Of a stretch of DNA of 64,000 nt, positions 46,280-55,434 are shown in pieces. The notes below the pieces were generated by a model that was not told the origin of the DNA, searched no databases, and saw nothing but the letters and a program-made list of their open reading frames with translations. Where the stretch lies: NCBI GenBank assembly GCA_050289485.1, contig JBNKFV010000005.1, positions 62,001-126,000 on the forward strand, given 5' to 3'. Numbering within the stretch: position 1 is the stretch's first letter; every line of letters starts with the position of its first letter. The position numbers and the translations under genes are program-made. Source of the DNA: JBNKFV01 sp050289485. GTDB taxonomy: Bacteria > Pseudomonadota > Gammaproteobacteria > Pseudomonadales > Cellvibrionaceae.

Positions 46280-46756
46280 ATGCTGAAGCATCAGGTTGAT
46301 GGCGAAGCAGCCATGATTGCTGTTGGCGAGAGCATCGGCCGTCAGTTGTTGTCGTGTTCACAGGGTTTAACCCTATACCTGCACGGTGATCTTGGAGCCG
46401 GTAAAACCACGCTGACCCGGGGCATATTGCGTGGCCTGGGGCATAAAGGTTCTGTTAAGAGTCCAACCTATACGCTGGTTGAGCCTTACGAGTTATTGCC
46501 TTTGCCGGCTTACCATTTTGACTTGTACCGTCTGGCAGACCCAGAAGAACTTGAGTACATGGGTATTCGAGACTACTTTCATGAACAGGCAGTCAGAATC
46601 GTCGAATGGCCTGAGCGCGGGCAGGGCATATTGCCAGCGCCCGATTTGCAAATCAGTTTGTCGGTTGTTGGGCGCGGCCGCGCTATGGCGCTTGAAAGTT
46701 GCTCCGAGTCGGGGCAAAGTGTGGAACAATCGATTTTAAGCGCGATAACGCCCTGA
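46280..46756 (+). CDS. tsaE: tRNA t6A synthesis ATPase TsaE
   Basis: TsaE is the ATPase that powers the TsaBD complex making t6A37 in tRNA. The 158-residue protein has Walker A GDLGAGKTT, the SPTYTLVEPYE segment, YHFDLYRL with Walker B-like acids, and VRIVEWPERG. It lies between nnr and the amidase gene in the conserved operon. Confidence 0.96.
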   Translation: MLKHQVDGEAAMIAVGESIGRQLLSCSQGLTLYLHGDLGAGKTTLTRGILRGLGHKGSVKSPTYTLVEPYELLPLPAYHFDLYRLADPEELEYMGIRDYFHEQAVRIVEWPERGQGILPAPDLQISLSVVGRGRAMALESCSESGQSVEQSILSAITP

Positions 46757-46816
46757 TTTTATAACGGGCAGCGCAGATAAATAGTTTAATCACGGCCAAT
46801 AAACAGGAAGCGAGCG

Positions 46817-48172
46817 TTGCGCAGAATCGTTGTAGTTGCATTGTCGCTAACCCTGGTGTTGATCACCAGAGCGGTGTTGGCGGTGGATATTGATAGCGTG
46901 CGGCTGTGGCGCTCCCCCGACAGCACCCGGGTGGTCTTTGATTTAAGTGGCCCGGTAGAGCACCAGTTGTTCACCTTGGAAAACCCTGCCCGTCTGGTTA
47001 TCGATTTACGCCAGGCAAAACTCGACACTTCTCTTGCTGGATTGCCTCTCGACAATACGCCTATTTCCCGGGTGCGCAGTGGTGTGCATCAAAAAACTGA
47101 TTTGCGCGTGGTATTCGATTTGTCTGAATCGGTCAAACCGCGCAGTTTTCTGTTGAAAAAAACCGGCGACAAAAAAGACCGCTTGGTAATCGACCTGGTT
47201 GATCGCAGTACAAGTTCTGAAAAATCCGTAGCCACGCTTGCCCGTTCGGCGGTAACGCCATCCGGCTCTTATCGAGATATTTTAATTGCCATTGATGCTG
47301 GGCATGGCGGTGAAGACCCGGGTGCCATTGGTGCTAGGGGGTTGCGCGAAAAAGATGTGGTGTTGGATATCAGCCGCCAGCTAGTGGCCTTAATCAATAA
47401 AACGCCGGGCTTTAAAGCATTTTTGGTGCGCACAGGCGATTACTATATTCCGCTGCGTGAGCGTCGCGACATTGCGCGAGCCAAACGTGCAGATCTTTTT
47501 GTATCGGTGCATGCCGATGCTTTCACCAAACCGCAGGCGCATGGTGTTTCTGTTTATGCGTTGTCACTACGCGGCGCAACCAGTGAAACGGCTCGTTTTC
47601 TCGCCGACAAAGAAAACGCATCCGACCTGATTGGCGGGGTAGGTGACTTAAGTCTGGCGGGTATGCCGGAAGACGTGCAAAACGTGCTGGTTGACCTAGC
47701 GATGACGGCCACACTTAATTCGAGCCTGGAAGTCGGCAAGTATGTGCTCGGGCCCTTGGATAGACTGGCAAGGTTGCACAAAAAGCAGGTGGAACAGGCC
47801 GGGTTTGCCGTACTCAAGTCGCCGGATGTGCCTTCGATTTTGGTGGAAACCGGATTTATCTCCAACCCGCAGGAGGCAAAAAAACTGGGTACGCGCCGCT
47901 ATCGGCAGCAACTGGCCCAGGCCATTGCCTCAGGCGTTATTGCTTATTTTGACCGGCATTTGCCAGAAGGTACTTATCTGGCTGCGCGTAAGCGCGGGGT
48001 AAATGTTGCGGTTCCCGGCGGTAAGTTTCGCGAATATGTGATTGCTCGTGGCGATACGTTGTCTGCCATCGCTCAGCGGCACCGAATTTCTGTTGCCGAG
48101 CTGCGCAAAATCAATAACCTGACCACCAGCGTGATTAAAATTGGTCAGCGTTTAAAAATACCTGCCTCCTGA
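46817..48172 (+). CDS. N-acetylmuramoyl-L-alanine amidase (AmiB/AmiC type) with AMIN and LysM domains
   Basis: A periplasmic cell-separation amidase of 451 residues. A TTG start at 46817, with AGGAAG 7 bp upstream, gives a good signal peptide (MRRIVVVALSLTLVLITRAVLA). An AMIN domain (about 25-120) targets the septum. The zinc catalytic domain (about 150-385) shows DAGHGGEDPGA, the VSVHAD His, and the VETGFISN Glu. A C-terminal LysM (about 405-450, YVIARGDTLSAIAQRH) binds peptidoglycan. It precedes mutL, as in many Gammaproteobacteria. Confidence 0.95.
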   Translation: MRRIVVVALSLTLVLITRAVLAVDIDSVRLWRSPDSTRVVFDLSGPVEHQLFTLENPARLVIDLRQAKLDTSLAGLPLDNTPISRVRSGVHQKTDLRVVFDLSESVKPRSFLLKKTGDKKDRLVIDLVDRSTSSEKSVATLARSAVTPSGSYRDILIAIDAGHGGEDPGAIGARGLREKDVVLDISRQLVALINKTPGFKAFLVRTGDYYIPLRERRDIARAKRADLFVSVHADAFTKPQAHGVSVYALSLRGATSETARFLADKENASDLIGGVGDLSLAGMPEDVQNVLVDLAMTATLNSSLEVGKYVLGPLDRLARLHKKQVEQAGFAVLKSPDVPSILVETGFISNPQEAKKLGTRRYRQQLAQAIASGVIAYFDRHLPEGTYLAARKRGVNVAVPGGKFREYVIARGDTLSAIAQRHRISVAELRKINNLTTSVIKIGQRLKIPAS

Positions 48173-48227
48173 TCTGCTTTTCTATTTGATATACACTGCC
48201 GGTTTTCGTTAAGCCGTCGTCACTCAC

Positions 48228-50096
48228 ATGAATGCAATAAATAACGCCATGCGTCGAATCCAGTTACTTAGCCCGCGCCTTGCCAACCAGATTGCTGCTG
48301 GTGAAGTGGTTGAGCGGCCGGCGTCGGTGGTTAAAGAGTTGCTCGAAAACAGTATTGATGCCGGCGCTACCCAGCTTGAAATTGACATCGATCAGGGTGG
48401 GGTAAAGCTTATTCGTATTCGCGACAATGGGCGCGGGATTGAAAAAAATGATCTTGCCTTGGCGTTGAGTCGTCACGCCACCAGTAAAATTGTCAACCTC
48501 GACGACCTTGAAGCCGTTGGCACCTTGGGATTTCGTGGTGAGGCGCTGGCCAGTATCAGTTCGGTATCGCGCTTGGTGCTAACCAGTAATACCCAGCCGC
48601 AGGGCAGTGGTTGGCAAGTAACCGCCGAAGGGCGGGATATGTCGCCGGAGTTAGCACCTGCAGCTCATACGCAGGGTACGTCGGTTGAAGTGCGTGACTT
48701 GTTTTTCAATACCCCCGCTCGGCGTAAATTTTTACGTACCGAAAAAACCGAATTTAATCGCGTGGAAGAAGTGGTCAAGCGTCTGGCGCTGTCGCGTTTT
48801 GATGTAGGCTTTACGTTGCGTCATAACCAGCGGGTGATCTACAGCTGGCGCCCTGCAGCCTCACAGCTTGAACAAGAGCGGCGTGTCGCACAGGTTTGCG
48901 GCCCGGCGTTCATGGAAAATGCGGTCGCCATCGAGATTGAGCGTACTGGGCTGAGTTTACGTGGTTGGGTGGCCTTGCCTACGTTCTCGCGAAGTCAGGC
49001 AGATTTGCAGCACTTCTACGTTAATGGTCGGGCTATTCGTGACAAGCTGGTCACGCACGCGGTGCGGCAAGCCTACCAGGATGTATTGTTTCACGGTCGG
49101 CACCCGGCTTTTGTGCTTTACCTCGACCTTGATCCTGCCACGGTAGATGTGAATGTGCACCCTACCAAACATGAAGTGCGCTTTCGCGACGGCCGCGTTG
49201 TGCATGATTTTTTGTTTCGCAGTCTGCACCATGCCCTGGCCGATGTGCGCCCGGATGACACGGTTGAAAAGGCCTCGCGCCCCGCAGCCGTTACCGGCGT
49301 CGCTGCTGGAGAGTTTGAACAGGCTCCTATGCATTTGCAGCCAGCGCAGACCTCTGCGCCGGTGGGCCATGCTTATACGGCGAATGCGCAGGCGGCGAGT
49401 GCGCCCACGACCTCTGTCAGTGATCAGTTGCGGGGCTATCAAGCGTTATATGCGAATGATTCTGCGCCGATGGCGGCGCAGATGGAGGCGCCAGCCCAGC
49501 AAGATAGTGTTATTCCGCCATTGGGCTATGCCATCGCCCAACTCAAAGGTATCTACATACTTGCTGAAAATGCGCAGGGCTTAGTGGTGGTAGATATGCA
49601 CGCCGCCCACGAAAGGGTGACGTACGAGCGTATGAAGCAAGAGTTTGACGAGCATCAGATCTCTGCCCAGCCGTTACTGGTGCCCACCTCCATTGCGGTC
49701 AGCCAGAAAGAGGCCGATCTGGCAGAGCAGCATGCAGCACTATTTCTGCAGTTGGGGCTGGATTTACAGCGCGCCGGGCCAGAAAGCCTGCTGGTTCGGC
49801 AGGTGCCCGTACTGCTGCACCATAGCAGCGTTGAGCAGCTGGTGCGCGACGTACTTGCCGACTTGATCGAGTATGGTACCAGTGACCGGATTCGCCACAA
49901 TATTAACACCGTATTGTCCACCATGGCTTGTCATGGTTCGGTACGGGCCAATCGCAAGCTCACCCTGCCAGAAATGAACGCACTCTTACGTGACATGGAG
50001 GCAACCGAACGCAGCGGGCAGTGCAATCACGGTCGCCCTACCTGGACGCAGATGTCACTGGGTGAGCTGGATAAGTTGTTTTTACGTGGCCAATAG
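48228..50096 (+). CDS. mutL: DNA mismatch repair protein MutL (endonuclease type)
   Basis: MutL couples mismatch recognition to strand nicking. The 622-residue protein has the GHKL ATPase motifs (ELLENSIDAGA, IRDNGRGI, TLGFRGEAL), an alanine-rich linker (about 350-430) and a C-terminal dimerisation domain. That domain contains D456-MHAAHERVTYE, which fits the endonuclease consensus D(Q/M)HAxxExxxxE, so this MutL probably nicks DNA itself and the strain need not carry mutH. The first ATG gives seven residues before MRRIQLL, an alternative start. Confidence 0.97.
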   Translation: MNAINNAMRRIQLLSPRLANQIAAGEVVERPASVVKELLENSIDAGATQLEIDIDQGGVKLIRIRDNGRGIEKNDLALALSRHATSKIVNLDDLEAVGTLGFRGEALASISSVSRLVLTSNTQPQGSGWQVTAEGRDMSPELAPAAHTQGTSVEVRDLFFNTPARRKFLRTEKTEFNRVEEVVKRLALSRFDVGFTLRHNQRVIYSWRPAASQLEQERRVAQVCGPAFMENAVAIEIERTGLSLRGWVALPTFSRSQADLQHFYVNGRAIRDKLVTHAVRQAYQDVLFHGRHPAFVLYLDLDPATVDVNVHPTKHEVRFRDGRVVHDFLFRSLHHALADVRPDDTVEKASRPAAVTGVAAGEFEQAPMHLQPAQTSAPVGHAYTANAQAASAPTTSVSDQLRGYQALYANDSAPMAAQMEAPAQQDSVIPPLGYAIAQLKGIYILAENAQGLVVVDMHAAHERVTYERMKQEFDEHQISAQPLLVPTSIAVSQKEADLAEQHAALFLQLGLDLQRAGPESLLVRQVPVLLHHSSVEQLVRDVLADLIEYGTSDRIRHNINTVLSTMACHGSVRANRKLTLPEMNALLRDMEATERSGQCNHGRPTWTQMSLGELDKLFLRGQ

Positions 50097-50097
50097 T

Positions 50098-51090
50098 ATG
50101 CCGACAAGTCCATCAGCGAGTCCTGCCAAACCATTGGTCATTTTTTTGATGGGGCCTACCGCCTCAGGAAAAACTGATCTCGCCATCGGTTTGCGTGAGC
50201 ATCTGCCAGTTGAATTGATCAGTGTCGATTCGGCTCTGGTGTATCGTGGGATGGATATTGGCTCCGCCAAACCCAGTGCCGAAGAGCTGGCTAAGGCGCC
50301 GCATCGGTTGATTGATATTCGTGACCCCGCCGAGCCCTATTCGGCCGCCGACTTTTGTGCCGATGCGCGTCGCGAAATCGACGCCATCGTCGCTGCAGGT
50401 AAGATCCCATTGCTGGTGGGCGGCACGATGCTGTATTTCAAGGCGCTGCTCGAGGGTATGGCCGATATGCCCGGTGCCGACGAGGCCGTCAGGGCGGAGA
50501 TTGCTGCCTGGGCAGAAAAAGACGGCTGGCCTGCAGTTCATCGGGAACTTGCGCGAGTGGATCCTGTCACAGCTGCTGGTATTCACCCGAACCACTCGCA
50601 GCGGATTAGTAGAGCTCTTGAGGTTTATCGCGTTAGTGGTAAAACCATGCACGAGTTGCGGCAGGCACAGTCGGCCAACGCACATGATTTTTGTACCCGG
50701 TTTAATGTGGTGCAAATTGCACTGGCACCACGTGATCGAGCGATTTTGCATGAACGCATTGCATTGCGGTTTTCCCGCATGATTGATAAGGGTTTTGTTG
50801 AGGAAGTACGTCGGCTATACCTCCGGGGCGACCTCGCTACGACATTGCCCGCAGTGAGGGCGGTAGGTTACCGCCAGGTATGGTCGTATCTTGATGGAGA
50901 GGTTTCGCTGGATGAAGCCGTTGAGCAAGGAATCGCAGCAACGCGACAGCTGGCCAAGCGTCAGCTGACCTGGTTGCGCGGATGGCCTGCTGTTAATTGG
51001 CTTTATACGGAAGATAATATTGGAAAACCGTTAAAAAACTCCGAAATTATCGAACAAGCCTTGAAATTAGTGCCGACTACGATCATATAA
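50098..51090 (+). CDS. miaA: tRNA dimethylallyltransferase MiaA
   Basis: MiaA adds the isopentenyl group to A37 of tRNAs reading UNN codons. I start it at ATG 50098, 1 bp past the mutL stop (330 residues); a longer frame into mutL is a shadow. Motifs: GPTASGKTDLA (P-loop), SVDSALVYRGMDIGSAKPS, RLIDIRDPAEPYSAADF, and the C-terminal RQLAKRQLTWLR. It is followed by hfq. Confidence 0.96.
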   Translation: MPTSPSASPAKPLVIFLMGPTASGKTDLAIGLREHLPVELISVDSALVYRGMDIGSAKPSAEELAKAPHRLIDIRDPAEPYSAADFCADARREIDAIVAAGKIPLLVGGTMLYFKALLEGMADMPGADEAVRAEIAAWAEKDGWPAVHRELARVDPVTAAGIHPNHSQRISRALEVYRVSGKTMHELRQAQSANAHDFCTRFNVVQIALAPRDRAILHERIALRFSRMIDKGFVEEVRRLYLRGDLATTLPAVRAVGYRQVWSYLDGEVSLDEAVEQGIAATRQLAKRQLTWLRGWPAVNWLYTEDNIGKPLKNSEIIEQALKLVPTTII

Positions 51091-51243
51091 TAGAGAGTAG
51101 TTCCCGTGCCTGGGGCCGATTTGGCCTAAGGTGTTTAAATATAGTCAGTTGTTCTGCTGTTGCTTTGAATAATTGCCCGCTATCTTGTATGTGGGAGGCG
51201 TTCGAGTTAATTGCAGTTTGTTTATCTTCTAAGGAGAATAAAT

Positions 51244-51504
51244 ATGTCAAAAGGGCATAGCTTACAAGACCCTTACCTAAACGTTCTGCGTAAGGAACGT
51301 ATACCGGTTTCAATCTACCTTGTTAACGGCATTAAGTTACAAGGCCAAGTTGAATCATTCGACCAGTTTGTTGTGTTGTTGAAGAATACAGTGAGTCAAA
51401 TGGTTTATAAACATGCCATTTCTACCGTGGTTCCAGCACGTGCAGTACGTGTTCCTATGCTGAACCCAGCGGGTACGGAAGGTGGCGAAGACGAGGGTGA
51501 ATAA
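51244..51504 (+). CDS. hfq: RNA chaperone Hfq
   Basis: Hfq pairs small RNAs with mRNAs. The start at 51244 follows an AAGGAG ribosome site and gives 86 residues. Both Sm motifs are standard (SLQDPYLNVLRKERIPVSIYLVNGIKLQG; YKHAISTVVP). The C-terminal tail is short and acidic (GTEGGEDEGE). It lies 14 bp upstream of hflX, the conserved miaA-hfq-hflX order. Confidence 0.98.
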   Translation: MSKGHSLQDPYLNVLRKERIPVSIYLVNGIKLQGQVESFDQFVVLLKNTVSQMVYKHAISTVVPARAVRVPMLNPAGTEGGEDEGE

Positions 51505-51518
51505 CCCGAGGTATAGCG

Positions 51519-52835
51519 TTGTTTTTTGACCGTCCCGAATCAGGTGAGCTGGCTATTCTGGTTCACCTTGATATCAGTCTGGAAGCCACCTCAAACGATC
51601 CCCGTGAATTCGAAGAGCTAGTATTGTCTGCCGGAGGTGATCCGGTTGAATTTCTCTCTGGGCATCGCTCAAGTCCCAGCCCCAAGTACTTTGTTGGCAC
51701 TGGCAAATTGGAAGAGCTGCGCGACCTTGTGCAAATGCATGAGGCCGAGCTGGTGATCTTCAATCATGCCTTGTCGCCGAGTCAGGAGCGGAATCTCGAG
51801 CGTGAGCTGAAGTGTCGCGTGTTGGATCGAACCGGTCTGATTCTGGATATATTTGCTCAACGTGCACGTACTCATGAGGGTAAGTTGCAGGTTGAGCTTG
51901 CCCAATTGCGCCATATGTCGACCCGCCTGGTCAGGGGCTGGACGCACCTTGAGCGGCAAAAAGGGGGTATTGGTTTGCGTGGGCCGGGCGAAACCCAGCT
52001 TGAGACCGACCGCCGGTTGCTGCGCGCGCGCATATCTGCCATTGAGAGCCGCTTGGTCAAAGTGCGTAAACAGCGTGATCAGGGGCGTCGTTCCCGTCGC
52101 CGTGCTGAAGTGCCCACTGTATCGCTGGTGGGCTATACCAATGCTGGCAAATCTACCCTTTTTAACTGTCTTACCGGGGCTGGGGTTTATGCGCAGGATC
52201 AGCTGTTTGCTACACTTGACCCAACCATGCGCCGAGTAGAATTGCCCGATATAGGTAAAGCGGTATTTGCCGATACGGTAGGTTTTATCAGCCATCTGCC
52301 GCATAAACTGGTAGAAGCCTTCCGGGCGACGCTGGAAGAAGCATCCAGCTCCGACTTGTTATTACACGTGATTGATGTTGCCGCGGAAGATCGCGACGGT
52401 AATATTGAGCAGGTGCAGGAAGTACTCGAAGAAATTGGCGCCCATACGCTGCCACAATTGCGCGTTTATAATAAATTGGATTTGGTGCCTCATATTGCCC
52501 CACGTATTGATCGCGATGATCTGGGGGTTCCGGTCGCTGTGTGGCTTTCCGCCAAAACTGGCGCTGGCACCGATTTACTGTTGCAGGCTGTCGCTGAGCG
52601 CCTGGGCAAAGAAATGGTGGTCAGTACACTGGTGTTGGGTCCGCAGCAGGCCCGGTTCCGTGCACGGTTGCATGCTGCTAACGCCGTGCAGCAAGAAAAT
52701 TATGCTGAGGATGGCTCTTTTTTATTGCAGTTGAGAATCCCAAAGGTGGATTTACTGCGTATGTTAAGTGCTGAGGGAGCCTCTTGGGAGACACTGCGCT
52801 GGCAGTCCGACGATGGTGTCTTAAAAGCAGGTTAA
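51519..52835 (+). CDS. hflX: Ribosome-associated GTPase HflX
   Basis: HflX splits stalled ribosomes after stress. The 438-residue protein begins with a TTG codon (LFFDRPESGE, close to the family start), has the Gly-rich GGIGLRGPGETQLETDRR segment, coiled coil, and the GTPase motifs GYTNAGKST, DTVGFI, NKLDL. A terminator hairpin follows about 68 bp later, before hflK. Confidence 0.97.
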   Translation: MFFDRPESGELAILVHLDISLEATSNDPREFEELVLSAGGDPVEFLSGHRSSPSPKYFVGTGKLEELRDLVQMHEAELVIFNHALSPSQERNLERELKCRVLDRTGLILDIFAQRARTHEGKLQVELAQLRHMSTRLVRGWTHLERQKGGIGLRGPGETQLETDRRLLRARISAIESRLVKVRKQRDQGRRSRRRAEVPTVSLVGYTNAGKSTLFNCLTGAGVYAQDQLFATLDPTMRRVELPDIGKAVFADTVGFISHLPHKLVEAFRATLEEASSSDLLLHVIDVAAEDRDGNIEQVQEVLEEIGAHTLPQLRVYNKLDLVPHIAPRIDRDDLGVPVAVWLSAKTGAGTDLLLQAVAERLGKEMVVSTLVLGPQQARFRARLHAANAVQQENYAEDGSFLLQLRIPKVDLLRMLSAEGASWETLRWQSDDGVLKAG

Positions 52836-52903
52836 CAACTAGCCGGGGATTGACTGTGTCACGGCTCACTGACTAAACACCTGTGTCTGAATGAATTTTA
52901 TTT

Positions 52904-52933
52904 GGCCTCACCATGAGGCCTTATTTGTGTTTT
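52904..52933 (+). terminator. Terminator after hflX
   Basis: A 7-bp stem GGCCTCA / TGAGGCC (52904-52910, 52914-52920) with a 3-nt loop, followed by TTATTTGTGTTTT. It separates hfq-hflX from hflKC; partial read-through is likely. Confidence 0.6.
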
Positions 52934-52962
52934 AAACAAAGATCTGGAAATGGAGATAAGTT

Positions 52963-54108
52963 ATGGCCTGGAATGAACCGGGTGGCAACGGGCAAGACCC
53001 ATGGGGTGGAGGAAAGCGCAAAGGCGATGGTCCTCCTGATTTAGACGAAGCACTGAAGAAGTTTCAGGAAAAGATTAATAGTATTTTTGGTGGCGGTAAG
53101 TCTGGCGGTTCCGGCTCCAAATCCGGTTCCGGGTTTCCGTTGAGTATTCTCTTTGTTGTGTTGGTTGTGGTTTATCTGGCGATGGGGGTGTATCAGGTGA
53201 ATACCCAGGAGCGCGCCGTTATTCTGCGCCTGGGTGTGTTTAATCAGATTGTGGGTGAGGGGTTGCATTGGAATCCCTGGCTTATCGACAGCGTACAAAA
53301 AGTGAATGTCACTAAAATTCGTAACTATTCCACCAGCAAAGAAATGTTGACGGAAGACCTCAACATTGTGGATGTAACACTGTCTGTACAGTGGGTTATT
53401 GGTTCGGTAAAAGACTTTGTTCTGGAAATTCGTGATCCCGAGCGCAGTTTGGCAGAGGCGACAGACAGTGCGTTACGCCATTCTGTCGGTGGTGCCGAAA
53501 TGCATCAGGTGTTAACCGAAGGGCGTGAAGGCTTGGCCGTTGAAGTGCAAGCGCGTCTGCAGGAGTATCTCGACAGCTACGACGCTGGTGTGCAGGTGGT
53601 AAAGGTTAACGTTGAGCAAACCCAGCCACCCCGTGAAGTTCAGGCTGCGTTCGATGACGTGAACAAAGCGCGTGAAGATGAAGAGCGTGTTAAAAACGAA
53701 GCTCAAACCTACGCTAATGGTGTGATTCCCGAGGCCCGTGGTCGTGCCCAGCGCATGATCGAAGAAGCTAACGGTTACAAGGCTGAAGTGATTGCCCGCG
53801 CTGAGGGTGAAGCCAAACGCTTCAGTGATCTGCTGGTGGAATACAAAAAGGCGCCTGAGGTTACTCGCGAACGTTTATACATCGATGCGATTCAAGAGGT
53901 AATGGGCAACACTTCCAAGGTGTTGGTTGACGTAGAAGGCGGCAACAACATGATGTACCTGCCGCTGGATAAACTGATGCAAAATACCGAAGCCACCCAG
54001 GTTACACGGCAAGGGGTCTCACCGCTTGTGGTTGAGCAAATTAAACAGCAGGTGATCGACCAGTTGCGTCGTGAGTCGGCAACCACAACACGCGGAGGGG
54101 TGAGATAG
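52963..54108 (+). CDS. hflK: HflK, FtsH-modulating membrane protein
   Basis: HflK, with HflC, forms a large cage around FtsH in the inner membrane. The 381-residue protein has a Gly/Pro-rich cytoplasmic head (NGQDPWGGGKRKGDGPPDLDE), one membrane helix (about 61-80) and an SPFH (band 7) domain followed by a long helix. hflC starts 2 bp later. Confidence 0.96.
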   Translation: MAWNEPGGNGQDPWGGGKRKGDGPPDLDEALKKFQEKINSIFGGGKSGGSGSKSGSGFPLSILFVVLVVVYLAMGVYQVNTQERAVILRLGVFNQIVGEGLHWNPWLIDSVQKVNVTKIRNYSTSKEMLTEDLNIVDVTLSVQWVIGSVKDFVLEIRDPERSLAEATDSALRHSVGGAEMHQVLTEGREGLAVEVQARLQEYLDSYDAGVQVVKVNVEQTQPPREVQAAFDDVNKAREDEERVKNEAQTYANGVIPEARGRAQRMIEEANGYKAEVIARAEGEAKRFSDLLVEYKKAPEVTRERLYIDAIQEVMGNTSKVLVDVEGGNNMMYLPLDKLMQNTEATQVTRQGVSPLVVEQIKQQVIDQLRRESATTTRGGVR

Positions 54109-54110
54109 TC

Positions 54111-54986
54111 ATGACCAATAAATCATTAGCGACAGTTATCGCTCTGCTGCTGGTTGTGTTACTGGCTAACAGCACGCTCTATATTGTTAAAGAAACCGAG
54201 CGTGGGGTAGCACTGCGCTTTGGCCGTTTGATCGAGGCAGATATTCACCCAGGCTTGCATGTAAAAATGCCGTTTGCCGATGAGGTTCGCAAGTTCGACG
54301 CCCGTATTCTCACGTTGGACGCGCCTGCACAGCGTTATTTAACGGTTGAGAAAAAAGGCATGATCGTTGACTCCTATGCGAAGTGGCGTATCAAAGATGT
54401 CGGTACCTACTACAAGGCCACCAACGGTGAAGAGCGCGAAGCAGTGCGTATTCTTAATCAGCGTATCGAAGAAGGTATGCGTAACCAGTTTGCGCAACGG
54501 TCGCTGCAAGAGGTGGTAAGCGGTGAGCGTGATGAGCTCATGACCGTGTTGTTAGAAAACATGAACAAGGTATCTAACGAAGCGCTGGGCGTTGAGGTGA
54601 TTGATGTGCGGGTAAAGCGTATTGATCTGCCAGAAGACGTGAGTGAATCGGTATTTAACCGAATGAAGACGGAGCGCGCGCGTGAAGCCCGCGAACACCG
54701 CTCTAAAGGTAAGGAGCAGGCCGAGGTGATTCGCGCAGATGCCGATCGCCAGAAAGCGGTAATCGAGGCAGAGGCTTACCGAGAATCTGAGATCATCCGT
54801 GGTCAAGGTGATGCCCAGGCAACGGCCACTTACGCCAACGCCTACAATGCTGATCCTGAGTTTTACAAGTTCGTGCGCAGCTTGACGGCGTATAAGCAGT
54901 CGTTTAGCAGCAAGTCTGACTTGCTGGTCGTTGATCCAAAGAGCGATTTCTTCCGCTTTATGGATGATGCTCAAGGCGCTAAATAG
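54111..54986 (+). CDS. hflC: HflC, FtsH-modulating membrane protein
   Basis: The partner of HflK, 291 residues: N-terminal membrane anchor (about 6-25), the family start of the SPFH domain (VKETERGVALRFGRL), and a helical region rich in AREAREHRSKGKEQAEVIRA. It is followed by a strong terminator. Confidence 0.96.
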   Translation: MTNKSLATVIALLLVVLLANSTLYIVKETERGVALRFGRLIEADIHPGLHVKMPFADEVRKFDARILTLDAPAQRYLTVEKKGMIVDSYAKWRIKDVGTYYKATNGEEREAVRILNQRIEEGMRNQFAQRSLQEVVSGERDELMTVLLENMNKVSNEALGVEVIDVRVKRIDLPEDVSESVFNRMKTERAREAREHRSKGKEQAEVIRADADRQKAVIEAEAYRESEIIRGQGDAQATATYANAYNADPEFYKFVRSLTAYKQSFSSKSDLLVVDPKSDFFRFMDDAQGAK

Positions 54987-55059
54987 GGTTTTATCGGCCT
55001 GAAACGCTACGGCGAAAAACAGGCTAAACAAACCCATTTAAAACGTGGTAAAATAACCC

Positions 55060-55090
55060 AACCGGGCCGTAATCGAGCCCGGTTTTTTTG
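55060..55090 (+). terminator. Intrinsic terminator after hflC
   Basis: An 8-bp stem AACCGGGC (55060-55067) / GCCCGGTT (55077-55084), 9-nt loop, then a T-run to 55089. Confidence 0.85.
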
Positions 55091-55209
55091 TGTCAGTCGG
55101 TCTTAAATGCGTACCTCGGGATGCACGTCCTCGAGTCTATCTAGGGCACGCCCAGTCAGGGTTGGGTTTATAGGTGCCGCTAAATGATTGAATCTACTGG
55201 GTATTGTCT

Positions 55210-55395
55210 ATGTGGGACTCACTGGGCAAAGCATTTTGTTTGCTGTTAATTTTGGAAGGGTTTTTGCCGTTTCTGTATCCGCAGCGCTGGCGCAAGGTGG
55301 TTGAAGCACTGGCCACTGTTAGTGACGGGCAACTGCGTACCATGGGCTTTATCAGTATGCTGGCTGGCGTGTTATTACTTTATGTCATTCATTGA
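55210..55395 (+). CDS. DUF2065 (YjeT-family) small membrane protein
   Basis: A 61-residue protein with two membrane segments (AFCLLLILEGFLPFLYP and MGFISMLAGVLLLYVI) joined by the conserved PQRWRKVVE stretch. Function unknown. I start at ATG 55210; a TTG two codons earlier is possible. hflC-DUF2065-hisZ order is common in Gammaproteobacteria. It is followed by a MITE-like element. Confidence 0.87.
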   Translation: MWDSLGKAFCLLLILEGFLPFLYPQRWRKVVEALATVSDGQLRTMGFISMLAGVLLLYVIH

Positions 55396-55434
55396 GCCCT
55401 GCATGGGGCGCAGACTGTTGATTAGTGTTAGATG

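Noticed and set aside
46785..47055. 89-codon minus-strand frame opposite the amidase start
   Set aside because: Shadow of the AMIN-domain coding region; no supporting signals.
49990..50097. Longer MiaA starting inside mutL
   Set aside because: The extension overlaps the conserved mutL end and is not MiaA-like; ATG 50098 follows the mutL stop directly.
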